From Bacteroidota bacterium (lineage in GTDB: Bacteria > Bacteroidota > Bacteroidia > Bacteroidales > FEN-979), in assembly GCA_026391355.1 (NCBI GenBank), contig JAPLDH010000053.1, positions 1 through 64,000 on the forward strand: a stretch of 64,000 nt of DNA, written 5' to 3'. The notes below the pieces were generated by a model that was not told the DNA's origin, ran no database searches, and saw only the letters and a program-made list of their open reading frames with translations. Position numbers and translations under genes: made by a program. Shown here piece after piece: positions 42,933 through 51,919 of this stretch (position 1 is its first letter; the number at the start of each line of letters is the position of its first letter).

Positions 42933-44379
42933 GTATAAACAACAACCTGGCGCAGACCCGGAAATTGACGATCTGTTCAGGAAAGGTCTTTCGGGACAAC
43001 AAACAAATCCGCCGGATTATGTCTGGAGCAGGATTGACAAAAAGCTTTTGCTGAGGGAGATATTGAGATTCAATTTTACAAATATCTCCGGGAAATGGTG
43101 GATCATTGGCGCAGCAACCATTGTCCTTTTGGGAATCACCGGGTATTTTATGTTTATACCCGGTACTGAACCCATAATAAAGGTAGCGGTACGGACTGAA
43201 ACCGGAATAGCTCTGCCAAAGCCGATCCCTTCGTCCCCCGCAATATCAAATGCTGCTCCCTCGAAGAACCAGAACCATAAAACACACTTGCTGGCTCCAA
43301 CCGTTAAACAAAAGTACCCAACCAATCCTATTGCCAATAAAACCAATAAGATAAATCACCCTTTGTTAGAAACAATTGCGGTAACAACGACTAAACCTGA
43401 CAACGATGCAACAATGAACATCTCTTCCCAAACTGAAATTGCCTCAGTTGAACTTATTGGTAAATCTGTTCCTGATTATACTCCTGCTGGATCACAGGTT
43501 GAACTTAACTTAACAGATGCTTCTGTCACACCAATCGAACATTCCAAAACTCTGACTCCCGTATCTCTAAGCGAATCCAAACAGGAGAAGACTCAATCGC
43601 CAAACAGTGCAACTGCCTCACCTGTTATACCAGGACAAGATATTACAAAGTCCCGGAAAAAGGACACTTATTTTTCTGCCGGATTTTCGATTCAACCGGA
43701 GATCAGCATTAATAAGAACAATTCTTTTTATACCAAAGCAAATTACTGGGGAAATGTGGATCTTGGATTCCACCTGAACAATTTTTCGGTTCACACTGGG
43801 ATTGGTTTAGGTCTGGTCGACGATGACGGGCATTACAAGCTTAATTATCAGAGCAATGACAGCATTGGTTACTATGTTAAAGTCATCTCATACACATATG
43901 ATGATACACAACCCGGACAAATATTTTATGATACGATTCGGGTACCGGTTTTTTACAGTGTCAGTCACATCGGTCATAACCTGATGAAAAACAGGTACAC
44001 TTACTTGCAGATACCACTCCTCCTTGATTACAAGTTGTTTGAAACGCCAAAGTTCCGGCTCTTCATAAAGGGGGGAGCGGCAGTTTCTTTCCTTATTGGA
44101 AGAAATGAACCTGTACCCACTGATTACTATCTGAATGGCACGGTAATCAATATTGAAAACACTTCTGCCATAAGGAAAACCACAAACTGGCAACTCCTGT
44201 TAAGTTTGTTGCTCGAATATAAACTTTCAAAAACAGTGGGGATTTTTGCAGAACCAACCTATCGATATTTCTTCGATGCAATCAGGGAAAATAAAAATAC
44301 CCAGGTGCAGGAGCCTTACTCACTTGGATTGGGTGTTGGTCTTATGTTAAATTTTGGGCATAATAAATACAAAAAATGA
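42922..44379 (+). CDS. Inner-membrane-anchored protein with C-terminal outer-membrane beta-barrel
   Basis: The 485-aa protein starts within the sigma gene. Residues 1-58 are soluble (DDLFRKGLSGQQTNPPDYVW), followed by one strong membrane helix at about 61-83 (WWIIGAATIVLLGITGYFMF). Residues about 85-245 form a Pro/Thr/Ser/Asn-rich linker. The last about 230 residues have alternating aromatic beta-strands typical of the outer-membrane beta-barrel family (PF13568), ending LGLGVGLMLNFGHNKYKK. Such proteins could bridge both membranes: a cytoplasmic anti-sigma-like head, a periplasm-spanning linker and an outer-membrane sensor. That role is inference from topology and from translational coupling to the ECF gene. 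Confidence 0.8.
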   Translation: MENKYKQQPGADPEIDDLFRKGLSGQQTNPPDYVWSRIDKKLLLREILRFNFTNISGKWWIIGAATIVLLGITGYFMFIPGTEPIIKVAVRTETGIALPKPIPSSPAISNAAPSKNQNHKTHLLAPTVKQKYPTNPIANKTNKINHPLLETIAVTTTKPDNDATMNISSQTEIASVELIGKSVPDYTPAGSQVELNLTDASVTPIEHSKTLTPVSLSESKQEKTQSPNSATASPVIPGQDITKSRKKDTYFSAGFSIQPEISINKNNSFYTKANYWGNVDLGFHLNNFSVHTGIGLGLVDDDGHYKLNYQSNDSIGYYVKVISYTYDDTQPGQIFYDTIRVPVFYSVSHIGHNLMKNRYTYLQIPLLLDYKLFETPKFRLFIKGGAAVSFLIGRNEPVPTDYYLNGTVINIENTSAIRKTTNWQLLLSLLLEYKLSKTVGIFAEPTYRYFFDAIRENKNTQVQEPYSLGLGVGLMLNFGHNKYKK

Positions 44380-45614
44380 GAAAATATCTACTGATTATCT
44401 TATTCCTGACCACAGCTTTCACAGGCTTCAATCAGACACAGGATTGCCATGCAGATTTCGTTTATGTTCTTGATTCCAATGGTGCAGTCCATAATTCCTT
44501 CTTCTTTTATGATTATTCAACCGGAAACCCTGATAGCTGGCTTTGGACATTCGGAGACGGAACATCTTCGATGGAGAGGAATCCTGTACATTACTTTCAT
44601 AATTCAGGAACATATAGTATTTGTTTGAAAATCTGGAAGATATCACCTGAAGAAAAAATCTCCTGTCTTGATTCCATTTGCAAGGAGATCCACACCGCTC
44701 ATTACTATAACCTGGGAGGACTTTTGTTTGCCGGGATATATCCGATCAACAATCCCGTGAATACGGGCGATACAGGGATGGCTATCCTTTACAGGGTGAC
44801 TAATAGTTATATCTATGCCACTGATACATCCATGGTTACTTTTTTGGGATATTACTCTTTTCCGGCTGTACTGGAAGGAAATTATATGGTGAAAGCCAGA
44901 CTAACAGGGTTCTCGTTGCATTATAAGAACTTTATTCCCGGTTATTTCGATAATCAATTACGGTGGAAATCAGCAAAGGTCATCGCTGTCAACGGTGGAC
45001 CAAACTTCAATGATGATATTCACCTGATTCCAGCCAAAGATTCAATGACAGGAAATTCGATTCTCCGGGGTTCTGTGATCAATACTGATAACAGGGATGT
45101 CTTGCCGGGAGAAGAGGTAGTTTTACTTAACGATTCCTTACAACCTTTGGTTTCCGCCTATACTGATGAGAACGGCCGTTTTGAATTTATTGGATTACCT
45201 TTTGGAAACTATAAACTTTTCGCTGAGATGACTGCTAAATACTCAGCAATTGTAAATGCATTTTCAGATGAAAGTCATCCGCTCAACGATACTTTACTCA
45301 TCCCTGTGTCATCAAACAGTACAATCGGGATCAACGGGTATGACCTTAAAGGCCAAACCCTCATTGGAAAAGTATTTCCAAACCCTGCCACTGAACATGT
45401 CCGGTTTATCTCTCATCTTAAAACTGACAGGAACCTGATTTTACAGATTTATTCATATACTGCACGGGAAGTATATTCTTCCTCCATCCCCGTCCTTAAA
45501 GGTGAATATCTTGTCACTATTCCAATTCAATCACTTGGCAATGGATTATATTTGCTGGTGGTAAGTGATCCTGTGAATGGCCGGTTAAATGCGCAGAAAT
45601 TTGTGAAGTACTAA
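44376..45614 (+). CDS. PKD-domain protein with T9SS C-terminal sorting domain
   Basis: The 412-aa protein overlaps the preceding stop by 4 nt. It has a signal peptide (MRKYLLIILF, ending FNQ), a PKD domain (residues about 25-110; DSWLWTFGDGTSSMERNPVH), a middle part with a carboxypeptidase-regulatory-like fold (LRGSVINTDNRDVLPGEEVV), and a type A T9SS sorting domain from about 325 (GKVFPNPATEHVRF ... GNGLYLLVVSD). It is inferred to be a surface or secreted binding protein. Co-transcription with the ECF sigma factor and barrel protein suggests it belongs to the same stress or envelope response. Confidence 0.88.
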   Translation: MRKYLLIILFLTTAFTGFNQTQDCHADFVYVLDSNGAVHNSFFFYDYSTGNPDSWLWTFGDGTSSMERNPVHYFHNSGTYSICLKIWKISPEEKISCLDSICKEIHTAHYYNLGGLLFAGIYPINNPVNTGDTGMAILYRVTNSYIYATDTSMVTFLGYYSFPAVLEGNYMVKARLTGFSLHYKNFIPGYFDNQLRWKSAKVIAVNGGPNFNDDIHLIPAKDSMTGNSILRGSVINTDNRDVLPGEEVVLLNDSLQPLVSAYTDENGRFEFIGLPFGNYKLFAEMTAKYSAIVNAFSDESHPLNDTLLIPVSSNSTIGINGYDLKGQTLIGKVFPNPATEHVRFISHLKTDRNLILQIYSYTAREVYSSSIPVLKGEYLVTIPIQSLGNGLYLLVVSDPVNGRLNAQKFVKY

Positions 45615-45702
45615 ACAATAGTTCACCCATTATCTTTCCCTCTTTCATCCTCTTTTTTCCGGCTTCTGTCGATTTCCTCTTTCCATTCTTTTTTTACCAG
45701 CC

Positions 45703-45710
45703 TATTTTTG
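45703..45710 (+). promoter_or_regulatory. Candidate -7 box for the LiaF-like/LytS operon
   Basis: TATTTTTG matches TAnnTTTG exactly, 36 nt before the ATG. It follows a pyrimidine-rich stretch (45637-45700) with no other recognisable content. Confidence 0.45.
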
Positions 45711-45746
45711 CTGCTTTAAAAATATTAATTTTAAAACCTAAATAGA

Positions 45747-46499
45747 ATGGAAAATCCAGTCGAAAACAGATCTCAAAACCATATTATGAGAAAATTCGTT
45801 TTAGGAGCTGTTATTGTCATTGCCGGTTTACTATTACTGGCTTTTAATTTTGATCTGCTTGAGGGGGATTTGAAACACATCATCTTTTCCTGGCAGATGC
45901 TTCTTATCGTTATTGGTATAGTAAGCCTGATTGGGCGTGAAGGTCGTGGGCCGGGGCTGATTTTGATTGTAATAGGCTGTTTCTTCCTTATACCAAAAAT
46001 ATTTGGTTATAATATCGAATTTGTGAAAGTATTCTGGCCCGTTTTGCTGATCATCATCGGGGTTTTGATTCTATTCAGAAAAGGGGGCTATGGGGGGCAT
46101 TATCATGATAAATTCCGTCGTCGTTTTGAAATGCGCACCGGTGAATCCAATGTGGAAGATGGCTATATCAGGGAAGAAAATATCTTCAGCGGTTCAAAGC
46201 ATAAGGTGATTGCACAGGAATTCAAAGGGGGGAGAATCAGTAACATTTTCGGCGGAACGGAGATTGATCTTACCCAGGCTACTCTTGCAGAAGGACGAAA
46301 TGAACTGATCATCGAATGTGTTTTCGGTGGCATTACCCTCATCGTCCCTTCCAATTGGAAAGTGGTTCTTCAGGTATCTTCTATCCTTGGCGGTTTCCAG
46401 GATAAGAGGTCGATCGTTAAACCCGACCCGGATTCAACCCGCATACTTGTTATTAAAGGGTCGGCAATTTTCGGAGGTGGCGAGATTAAAAGCTATTAA
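45747..46499 (+). CDS. LiaF-like membrane protein (DUF5668 plus LiaF C-terminal domain)
   Basis: The 250-aa protein has four closely packed N-terminal helices (residues about 12-105; LLIVIGIVSLIGREGRGPGL, ILIVIGCFFLIPKI), then a cytoplasmic linker, then a beta-rich domain with the repeated phrase IFGGxEIDLTQATL / VFGGITLIVPSNW / AIFGGGEIKSY seen in LiaF and cell-wall-active antibiotic response proteins. In Firmicutes LiaF restrains the LiaSR envelope-stress two-component system. Here it is 3 nt upstream of a LytS-type kinase, which fits a similar modulating role. Confidence 0.85.
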   Translation: MENPVENRSQNHIMRKFVLGAVIVIAGLLLLAFNFDLLEGDLKHIIFSWQMLLIVIGIVSLIGREGRGPGLILIVIGCFFLIPKIFGYNIEFVKVFWPVLLIIIGVLILFRKGGYGGHYHDKFRRRFEMRTGESNVEDGYIREENIFSGSKHKVIAQEFKGGRISNIFGGTEIDLTQATLAEGRNELIIECVFGGITLIVPSNWKVVLQVSSILGGFQDKRSIVKPDPDSTRILVIKGSAIFGGGEIKSY

Positions 46500-46502
46500 C
46501 AG

Positions 46503-47567
46503 ATGAATCATCCGTTTCTTCAAAGCATCCGGACGATCGGATTTTATTTCGGAACGTGGGTCCTCATTTCAGTGATCCACTTTTCCGTTTTATTTTTCTT
46601 CTATGACGAAATGTTTATTGTGGCCGTGGCCGACAGTGCAATATTTAATATGTTGTATTGTATCATGGCAATTCCTATCTGGTATGCCGTGAGATACAGT
46701 CAATTTACAGGAAAAATAACCTTCAATCTTGTTTTCAGTCATGTGGTTTCGCTTATTATCATTCTCTTCATATGGTTTGGTACCGGACGTGCAATACTTC
46801 CCTCTATCTTTCCCGATAATATAGATTATCAGCATTTTTTTTCTAAATCAATGCCGTGGAGGGTCATCAGCGGTTTTCTCTATTACATGATCATCGTAAT
46901 GGTCTATTATGTGATTATCTATTATAATAATCTGCAGGAGAAACTGAGAAATGAATCCAAGCTGAATGAAATGGTGATTGACAGTGAACTGAACCTTTTA
47001 AAGGCACAGATCAATCCTCATTTTCTATTCAACAGTTTGAATTCCGTGAGTTCACTTACGATTACAAATCCCGAAAAAGCACAGGAGATGGTTGTCAAAC
47101 TTTCGGATTTTTTAAGGTACACAGTATCCAGGAATAACGAGAAATTCTCGTCACTTCAACTCGAATTTGAAAATACCCGGCGATATCTTGATATAGAGAA
47201 AGTACGTTTCGGTTCTAAACTTGAATATGACTTTATCCTGAATGAGGAATGTACTTCTATTCAAATCCCGGTGATGATCCTTCAACCACTTTATGAGAAT
47301 GCTGTGAAACATGGGGTTTATGAAAGTACAGGGAAAGTGTTGATAAATACAACTTGCCATGTTGAGGAGTGCTGTATTGAGATTTCCATTAAAAACAACT
47401 TTGAACCCGGAGCTCCTTTGCGCAAAGGGGCTGGTATCGGGTTGAAAAACATCAGGGAAAGATTAAAGCTCATCTATCACAACGAACAACTTCTGCAAAC
47501 CAAAATAGAAGGGAATATTTTTGAAGCTATTCTGATCATTCCAAAGGAAGTTGCAAGCATGAAGTGA
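46503..47567 (+). CDS. LytS/YehU-type sensor histidine kinase
   Basis: The 354-aa protein has about four N-terminal membrane helices, a short coiled coil (NLQEKLRNESKLNEM), and the His_kinase domain PF06580 with phospho-acceptor PHFLFNSLNSVS. The HATPase domain follows, with N-box QPLYENAVKHGV and G-box GAGIGLKNIRERL. Kinases of this kind pair with LytTR response regulators; the nearest is at 49697-50443, separated by a divergent GH130-receiver gene. It lies 3 nt after the LiaF-like gene. Confidence 0.92.
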   Translation: MNHPFLQSIRTIGFYFGTWVLISVIHFSVLFFFYDEMFIVAVADSAIFNMLYCIMAIPIWYAVRYSQFTGKITFNLVFSHVVSLIIILFIWFGTGRAILPSIFPDNIDYQHFFSKSMPWRVISGFLYYMIIVMVYYVIIYYNNLQEKLRNESKLNEMVIDSELNLLKAQINPHFLFNSLNSVSSLTITNPEKAQEMVVKLSDFLRYTVSRNNEKFSSLQLEFENTRRYLDIEKVRFGSKLEYDFILNEECTSIQIPVMILQPLYENAVKHGVYESTGKVLINTTCHVEECCIEISIKNNFEPGAPLRKGAGIGLKNIRERLKLIYHNEQLLQTKIEGNIFEAILIIPKEVASMK

Positions 47568-47581
47568 TAAAATAATAATAA

Positions 47582-47623
47582 GGCAATAGGCATTGGGAAT
47601 TAGGCAGTAGGCAATAGGGAACC
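47582..47623. repeat. Short heptamer-phased tract (GGCAATA words)
   Basis: Six blocks in phase: GGCAATA, GGCATTG, GGAATTA, GGCAGTA, GGCAATA, GGGAACC. The tract is between the convergent kinase and GH130-receiver genes and uses the same word family as the tracts at 41355-41459 and 61599-61626. Confidence 0.8.
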
Positions 47624-47664
47624 AGATATTTTGAAATTATGTTCTTATTGATAAACTATTCCCG

Positions 47665-49539
47665 TTAATGGTTATTGAAAAGGTTCTTCAGTTTGATCTT
47701 TAACAGATCCGGTTGTACAGGTTTCTTCAGGTATTCAACAGCGCCCATTTTCAACCCTTTTATCTCATCTTCAGGACTTACATGGCCGGTCAGGAATACG
47801 ACCGGAATGTTTACCTTTTTTGATTTCAGGAATTCAAGTAACTGGTATCCGGTAAGATTTGGCATTTCGATATCGGACAATACCAGGTCAATATGGTGTT
47901 TTCCAAGTTCTACCAGAGCTTGAAGCCCATCGGGAGCAACCACAATTTCATATCCGTCTCTTTCAAGGATCGCAGAAATGATCTTTTGTTCAATAGGATC
48001 ATCATCGACAAGAAGGATTCTGATAAGGCCTTCCTTTTTATTCATAACGGGTTTCACTGACTTGTTTTGTCCGGGAAACATTTTTTCAAAGAGTTCTTCC
48101 AGGGGTATGGATGCGAATCCTGAACTGTAATCCGACATCGCATAGGGAATGATAAGTTCGTTATGGTGGATGATTGACCCGCACGAATATACGACATTTG
48201 GGACATACCCTTCGCGTTCTTTATCGTTGGCCATCAGAATAGGTTCAGCTAATTGCCCGATGACAAGTGTCGGATCTACACTATCAAGCATCACAGCTCC
48301 CAAGCTGTATCTTCTCATGGCGCCAACACCATGTGTGACCAGCAGCCATCCGTGATCCGTTTCAATGGGGGAACCGGAATTACCCAATTGGACAAATTCC
48401 CAGGGGAAACGAGGCTCCTGTAATAGTTGAGCAGGTTCTTCCCAAAGGTTGATGACATCGGAAAACATGATAAAATTGTTTTCACCATCCTGTCGTGAAA
48501 GCATTGCATACCGGCCGTTAATCTTCCGGGGGAACAATGCCATTCCTTTGTTTTTTGCATTTTTCCCAAATATCGGCCTGACCCTGAAATGGTAAAAATC
48601 ATTTGTTTCGATCAATTTGGGAAGTATAGCAATACCGTTGTAAGCCGTGTAGGTGGCATAATATTTCACACTGCCATCATCATCTGTGAACCGCACAAAC
48701 CGTGCATCCTCGATTCCGTTACTCTCTGTATCGGCGATGGGAAAAATAACACGTTCTGAAATTGCTGTATCCAGCGAAAAAGTGATCTCATAATGTGAGT
48801 TTGCCAACCATATCAATGCCTGGATCGCTTTTTCTTTCGAAAATGTAATTTCTGTTTTTTGAACGAAGTCTTCAACATTATGCTGCAATTCCCTGAAAAG
48901 AAAATGATCTCCCAACTTCCCCATGATTTGATCCGTCACATCATGATCATGTAACTTCATCTCATCCAGTTTCTGTAAAAAAGAATTTTTTGTATATATA
49001 TGATCCTGGATGGTTTCTGCTTCATCGACGAGTTTCCCTGCAGGCTTGAATTCAAGATGGTTATGCTTATCAATAACTCCGCCACGGAATACCAATGATG
49101 AAATATGCCCTTCACCGGTTGCACGGAAACTGACGATGACCCTTGTTTGCCCTTCCTGAAGATTAGCCTGGTCGGGATCTTCTACCATGGAAGGATTGAA
49201 AAAGGCAGCTGCCTCTATTGAATATTCATGCGTAAAATAGGAGCCAATGAGCAATTTTCTCTCGCGTGATAAAGCGTCAGGATCAAATCCCGCACCCTTT
49301 ACCAGGTGATGAACATGGTCAAAATGCTTCATGAAGATCCGGGTGATGTTGCGATGCCGGTCAGAAAAATCCCTCAGGGTCTGATTTAACGTCTTCAATG
49401 CATCCATTTCTGTGAGACCCATGATCCGGGTGATTATCTTTTTACCTCTCTCAGGTCCACCCGGAAGAAAAAAGCGCGCAATTACCCGCCTGGGATCGGG
49501 ATCAAAATGTACCGGTTTACGATTTACCGTTATAGCCAT
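47665..49539 (-). CDS. GH130-family glycoside phosphorylase/hydrolase fused to a response-regulator receiver domain
   Basis: The protein has 624 aa. Residues 1 to about 490 match GH130 enzymes: a helical start (PDPRRVIARFFLPGGPERGK), then the five-bladed propeller motifs ESNGIEDARFVRF, YYATYTAYNG, ALFPRKINGRYAMLSRQDG, GSPIETDHGWLLVTHGV and YVPNVVYSCGSI. Family members phosphorolyse or hydrolyse beta-mannosides. Residues about 507-624 form a complete receiver domain: acidic pocket LLVDDDP, phospho-acceptor Asp about 556 in LVLSDIEMP, conserved Thr in VVFLTGH and Lys in YLKKPV. There is no signal peptide, so it is cytoplasmic. It lies opposite to, and between, a LytS kinase and a LytTR regulator. 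The fusion implies that phosphorylation controls, or is read out by, the enzyme; both parts look active. Confidence 0.9.
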   Translation of the reverse strand: MAITVNRKPVHFDPDPRRVIARFFLPGGPERGKKIITRIMGLTEMDALKTLNQTLRDFSDRHRNITRIFMKHFDHVHHLVKGAGFDPDALSRERKLLIGSYFTHEYSIEAAAFFNPSMVEDPDQANLQEGQTRVIVSFRATGEGHISSLVFRGGVIDKHNHLEFKPAGKLVDEAETIQDHIYTKNSFLQKLDEMKLHDHDVTDQIMGKLGDHFLFRELQHNVEDFVQKTEITFSKEKAIQALIWLANSHYEITFSLDTAISERVIFPIADTESNGIEDARFVRFTDDDGSVKYYATYTAYNGIAILPKLIETNDFYHFRVRPIFGKNAKNKGMALFPRKINGRYAMLSRQDGENNFIMFSDVINLWEEPAQLLQEPRFPWEFVQLGNSGSPIETDHGWLLVTHGVGAMRRYSLGAVMLDSVDPTLVIGQLAEPILMANDKEREGYVPNVVYSCGSIIHHNELIIPYAMSDYSSGFASIPLEELFEKMFPGQNKSVKPVMNKKEGLIRILLVDDDPIEQKIISAILERDGYEIVVAPDGLQALVELGKHHIDLVLSDIEMPNLTGYQLLEFLKSKKVNIPVVFLTGHVSPEDEIKGLKMGAVEYLKKPVQPDLLKIKLKNLFNNH

Positions 49540-49696
49540 CTGAAATTTCGAATTTGGTCAATTTTTGTAAAGATATATGAAAGTTTGATTGCCCTAATCA
49601 GGAAGTATGGAAAAAAATTTGTTGTATCAGAAATGAAATCGGTATTTGGACTTTTTATATCTTTACTCAATAAAATAATACTCACCAGTTAATCAT

Positions 49697-50443
49697 ATGT
49701 CCATAAAAGCCATTATCATCGACGACGAGCAACCTGCAAGGGAGATCATTCGCAATTTTGTTAAAGAGCACGATGAAATAGAGATCCTGACGGAATGTTC
49801 CGATGGATTCAGTGCATTGAAAGCCATCAATGAATTAAAACCTGATCTCGTGTTTCTTGATATACAGATGCCAAAGCTCACCGGATTTGAATTGCTGGAA
49901 CTTCTGGAAGAACCGCCGGTTGTTATTTTTATAACGGCTTATGATCAATATGCCATCAAAGCGTTTGATATGAACGCAGCAGATTATCTCCTGAAACCAT
50001 ATACAAAAGCACGGTTTGAAGCAGCTTTACAAAAAGCGCTTCTGAGTTTAAAAAGTGACAAAAAGAGTGATCCTGTAAAGAACGTCCTTGCAACACATGA
50101 TGATCAACCGGATATCCTTCAGCGCATCGCAGTGAAAAGCGGTCATAAGATACATGTTGTTCCGGTTGAGGAGATCATTTACATTGGGGCAGAAGGGGAT
50201 TATGTGATGATCTATACTAAGGATAACCATTATCTCAAGGAGAAAACCATGAAATATATGGAATCCCATCTCGACCCCGCTCAATTTGTTAGGATACATC
50301 GCTCCTCTATTGTAAATATCGGTTTTATTGCCAGGATGGAAATTTATGACAAAGAAAACTATGCCATTCTTCTTAAGAATAATACCAATTTAAAAGCCAG
50401 TATCAGCGGGTATAGGTTGCTGAAGCAAATTCTGCAGTTATAG
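49697..50443 (+). CDS. LytTR-family response regulator
   Basis: The 248-aa protein has an N-terminal receiver domain (IIIDDEQPAREIIR; phospho-Asp in LVFLDIQMPKLTGFELLE; Lys in DYLLKPYTKARFE) and a C-terminal LytTR DNA-binding domain (residues about 145-245: IAVKSGHKIHVVPVEEIIYI; FVRIHRSSIVNIGFIARME). It is the probable partner of the LytS-type kinase at 46503. It shares a divergent intergenic region with the GH130-receiver gene. In that region the phrase TATATCTTTAC occurs once on each strand (49656-49666, and the complement at 49567-49577), possibly two diverging promoters. Confidence 0.93.
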   Translation: MSIKAIIIDDEQPAREIIRNFVKEHDEIEILTECSDGFSALKAINELKPDLVFLDIQMPKLTGFELLELLEEPPVVIFITAYDQYAIKAFDMNAADYLLKPYTKARFEAALQKALLSLKSDKKSDPVKNVLATHDDQPDILQRIAVKSGHKIHVVPVEEIIYIGAEGDYVMIYTKDNHYLKEKTMKYMESHLDPAQFVRIHRSSIVNIGFIARMEIYDKENYAILLKNNTNLKASISGYRLLKQILQL

Positions 50444-50457
50444 GATATCCGGTTAAT

Positions 50458-50485
50458 AAGTCGTAAGTCATAAGTCATAAGTCAC
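50458..50485. repeat. Four AAGTCRT heptamers
   Basis: AAGTCGT, AAGTCAT, AAGTCAT, AAGTCAC stand in perfect 7-nt phase just after the LytTR gene. The same word recurs at 51925-51966. Confidence 0.85.
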
Positions 50486-50593
50486 TGTTTATATTGACGG
50501 TCCATTTTTTTTAACACTACCTTCTGTGGGTACCTCCTTTTCGAGGTTAAAAAAATATTATCTTGCGCTGTTTTATTCAAACTCTTAACTTTT

Positions 50594-51919
50594 ATGTCTA
50601 TGAAAAAGAAATTGCCCATTATTTGGCTTTTTATTGCTTTCCCGGTGTTTATGAACGCTCAGAATACGGGTGCTGCATCAGGCACTCAAATGGCTACCCT
50701 CGCAGTAACTCCTGGAACGGAGATTTACCAGCAACTCATTGCTGCTTTTGATACCCTGAAATTCAAATCAATCAGGCCGGCCGAAGGGTATATTAAGTAT
50801 GATTACCTGATCCCTGCGGGTTTTTACAAGCAAATGTGGGATTGGGATGGTTTTTTCATTGGTTGCTATCTTGCTTCACATAATAAGGAAGATGCAAAAT
50901 ACCTCATGTGGTGGGTGCTGAATTTTGCAAACAGCATGGATAAAAATGGCTATGTCTCCGGGTGTATCAATACGAAAGGACCAAGGCCGATTTTCGGAAA
51001 ATTTGCCATGAAACCATTTCTGTCGCAGGGAGCTTATTTTGCTTCCTTGTATATGGATGATTTTAAATGGATAGAACCGGTCTATAAAAAACTCCAGCAA
51101 GTACTTGTTTACCGTGAGAAAACGCAATTTGATCCAAAGTATAAGCTTTTTTTCTGGGATAACGCGGTTCAGTCGGGAGCGGATAATAATGTCGTACTAA
51201 CGAACGATTCAACCGACAGAAGCGCCATAATTGCAACTGATATCAATACATTCCAGCTTAGGGAATACATCAGCATGAAGCTCATTGCAGCGAAACTTGG
51301 GAAAACACAGGATGTTGATTATTACGGAAAAAAGGCAGAGGAACAAAAAATAGCAATGCTGACCACACTCTGGTTTCCTAAGGACCTTTCTTTCTACAAT
51401 GTCAGGAGAAACAATCAGGAAGTCATCAAGCGGATCAGTTATTCCAATTTTATTCCCTTGATACAGGATCTGATTCCAATGGAGGAGGGAAGAGCGATGA
51501 TCGAAAAGTATCTCTGGAATGATGAACATATGCTTGCGGAATTCGGGTTAAGGTCATTATCACGACAGGATAAGCAGTATAATAATGAATGTATGATCAT
51601 TCCGTATTCAAACTGGCAGGGACCACTGTGGATCAATGCAAATTTCCTGTATTCAGTAGCGCTTGTTAAATATGGCTATAAAGAAGAAGCTGCCAAGCTG
51701 AGCCTGAAACTGGCCAGGGTCTTGCTTGACGACATCAATGCATGCGGCACGATGCACGAGAACTATGACGCAGATTCAGGAAGGCCTCTTGCCCCAACTG
51801 CGGAACAATCCCCGAATAAAATATTTACCGGCTTTGTCGGATGGAATCTACTGGAACAAAATATGATTGAAGGAGCAATGGAAGGGAGATGGATGCTGCT
51901 GGAATTACCGATGAAGTAG
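50594..51919 (+). CDS. Trehalase-like (alpha/alpha)6-barrel glycoside hydrolase
   Basis: The 441-aa protein has a signal peptide (MSMKKK, hydrophobic core, ending NAQ). The body resembles GH37/GH63-type (alpha/alpha)6 hydrolases: YKQMWDWDGFFIGCYLASHN near residue 75, QFDPKYKLFFWDNAVQSGAD around 200, YSNWQGPLWINANFLYSVAL around 335 and GFVGWNLLEQNMIEGAM at the end. The linkage and substrate are uncertain (alpha-glucoside or alpha-mannoside). It follows the LytTR gene and could be part of that regulon. A small inverted repeat, ACCTC-N6-GAGGT, at 50532-50547 precedes it. Confidence 0.78.
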   Translation: MSMKKKLPIIWLFIAFPVFMNAQNTGAASGTQMATLAVTPGTEIYQQLIAAFDTLKFKSIRPAEGYIKYDYLIPAGFYKQMWDWDGFFIGCYLASHNKEDAKYLMWWVLNFANSMDKNGYVSGCINTKGPRPIFGKFAMKPFLSQGAYFASLYMDDFKWIEPVYKKLQQVLVYREKTQFDPKYKLFFWDNAVQSGADNNVVLTNDSTDRSAIIATDINTFQLREYISMKLIAAKLGKTQDVDYYGKKAEEQKIAMLTTLWFPKDLSFYNVRRNNQEVIKRISYSNFIPLIQDLIPMEEGRAMIEKYLWNDEHMLAEFGLRSLSRQDKQYNNECMIIPYSNWQGPLWINANFLYSVALVKYGYKEEAAKLSLKLARVLLDDINACGTMHENYDADSGRPLAPTAEQSPNKIFTGFVGWNLLEQNMIEGAMEGRWMLLELPMK

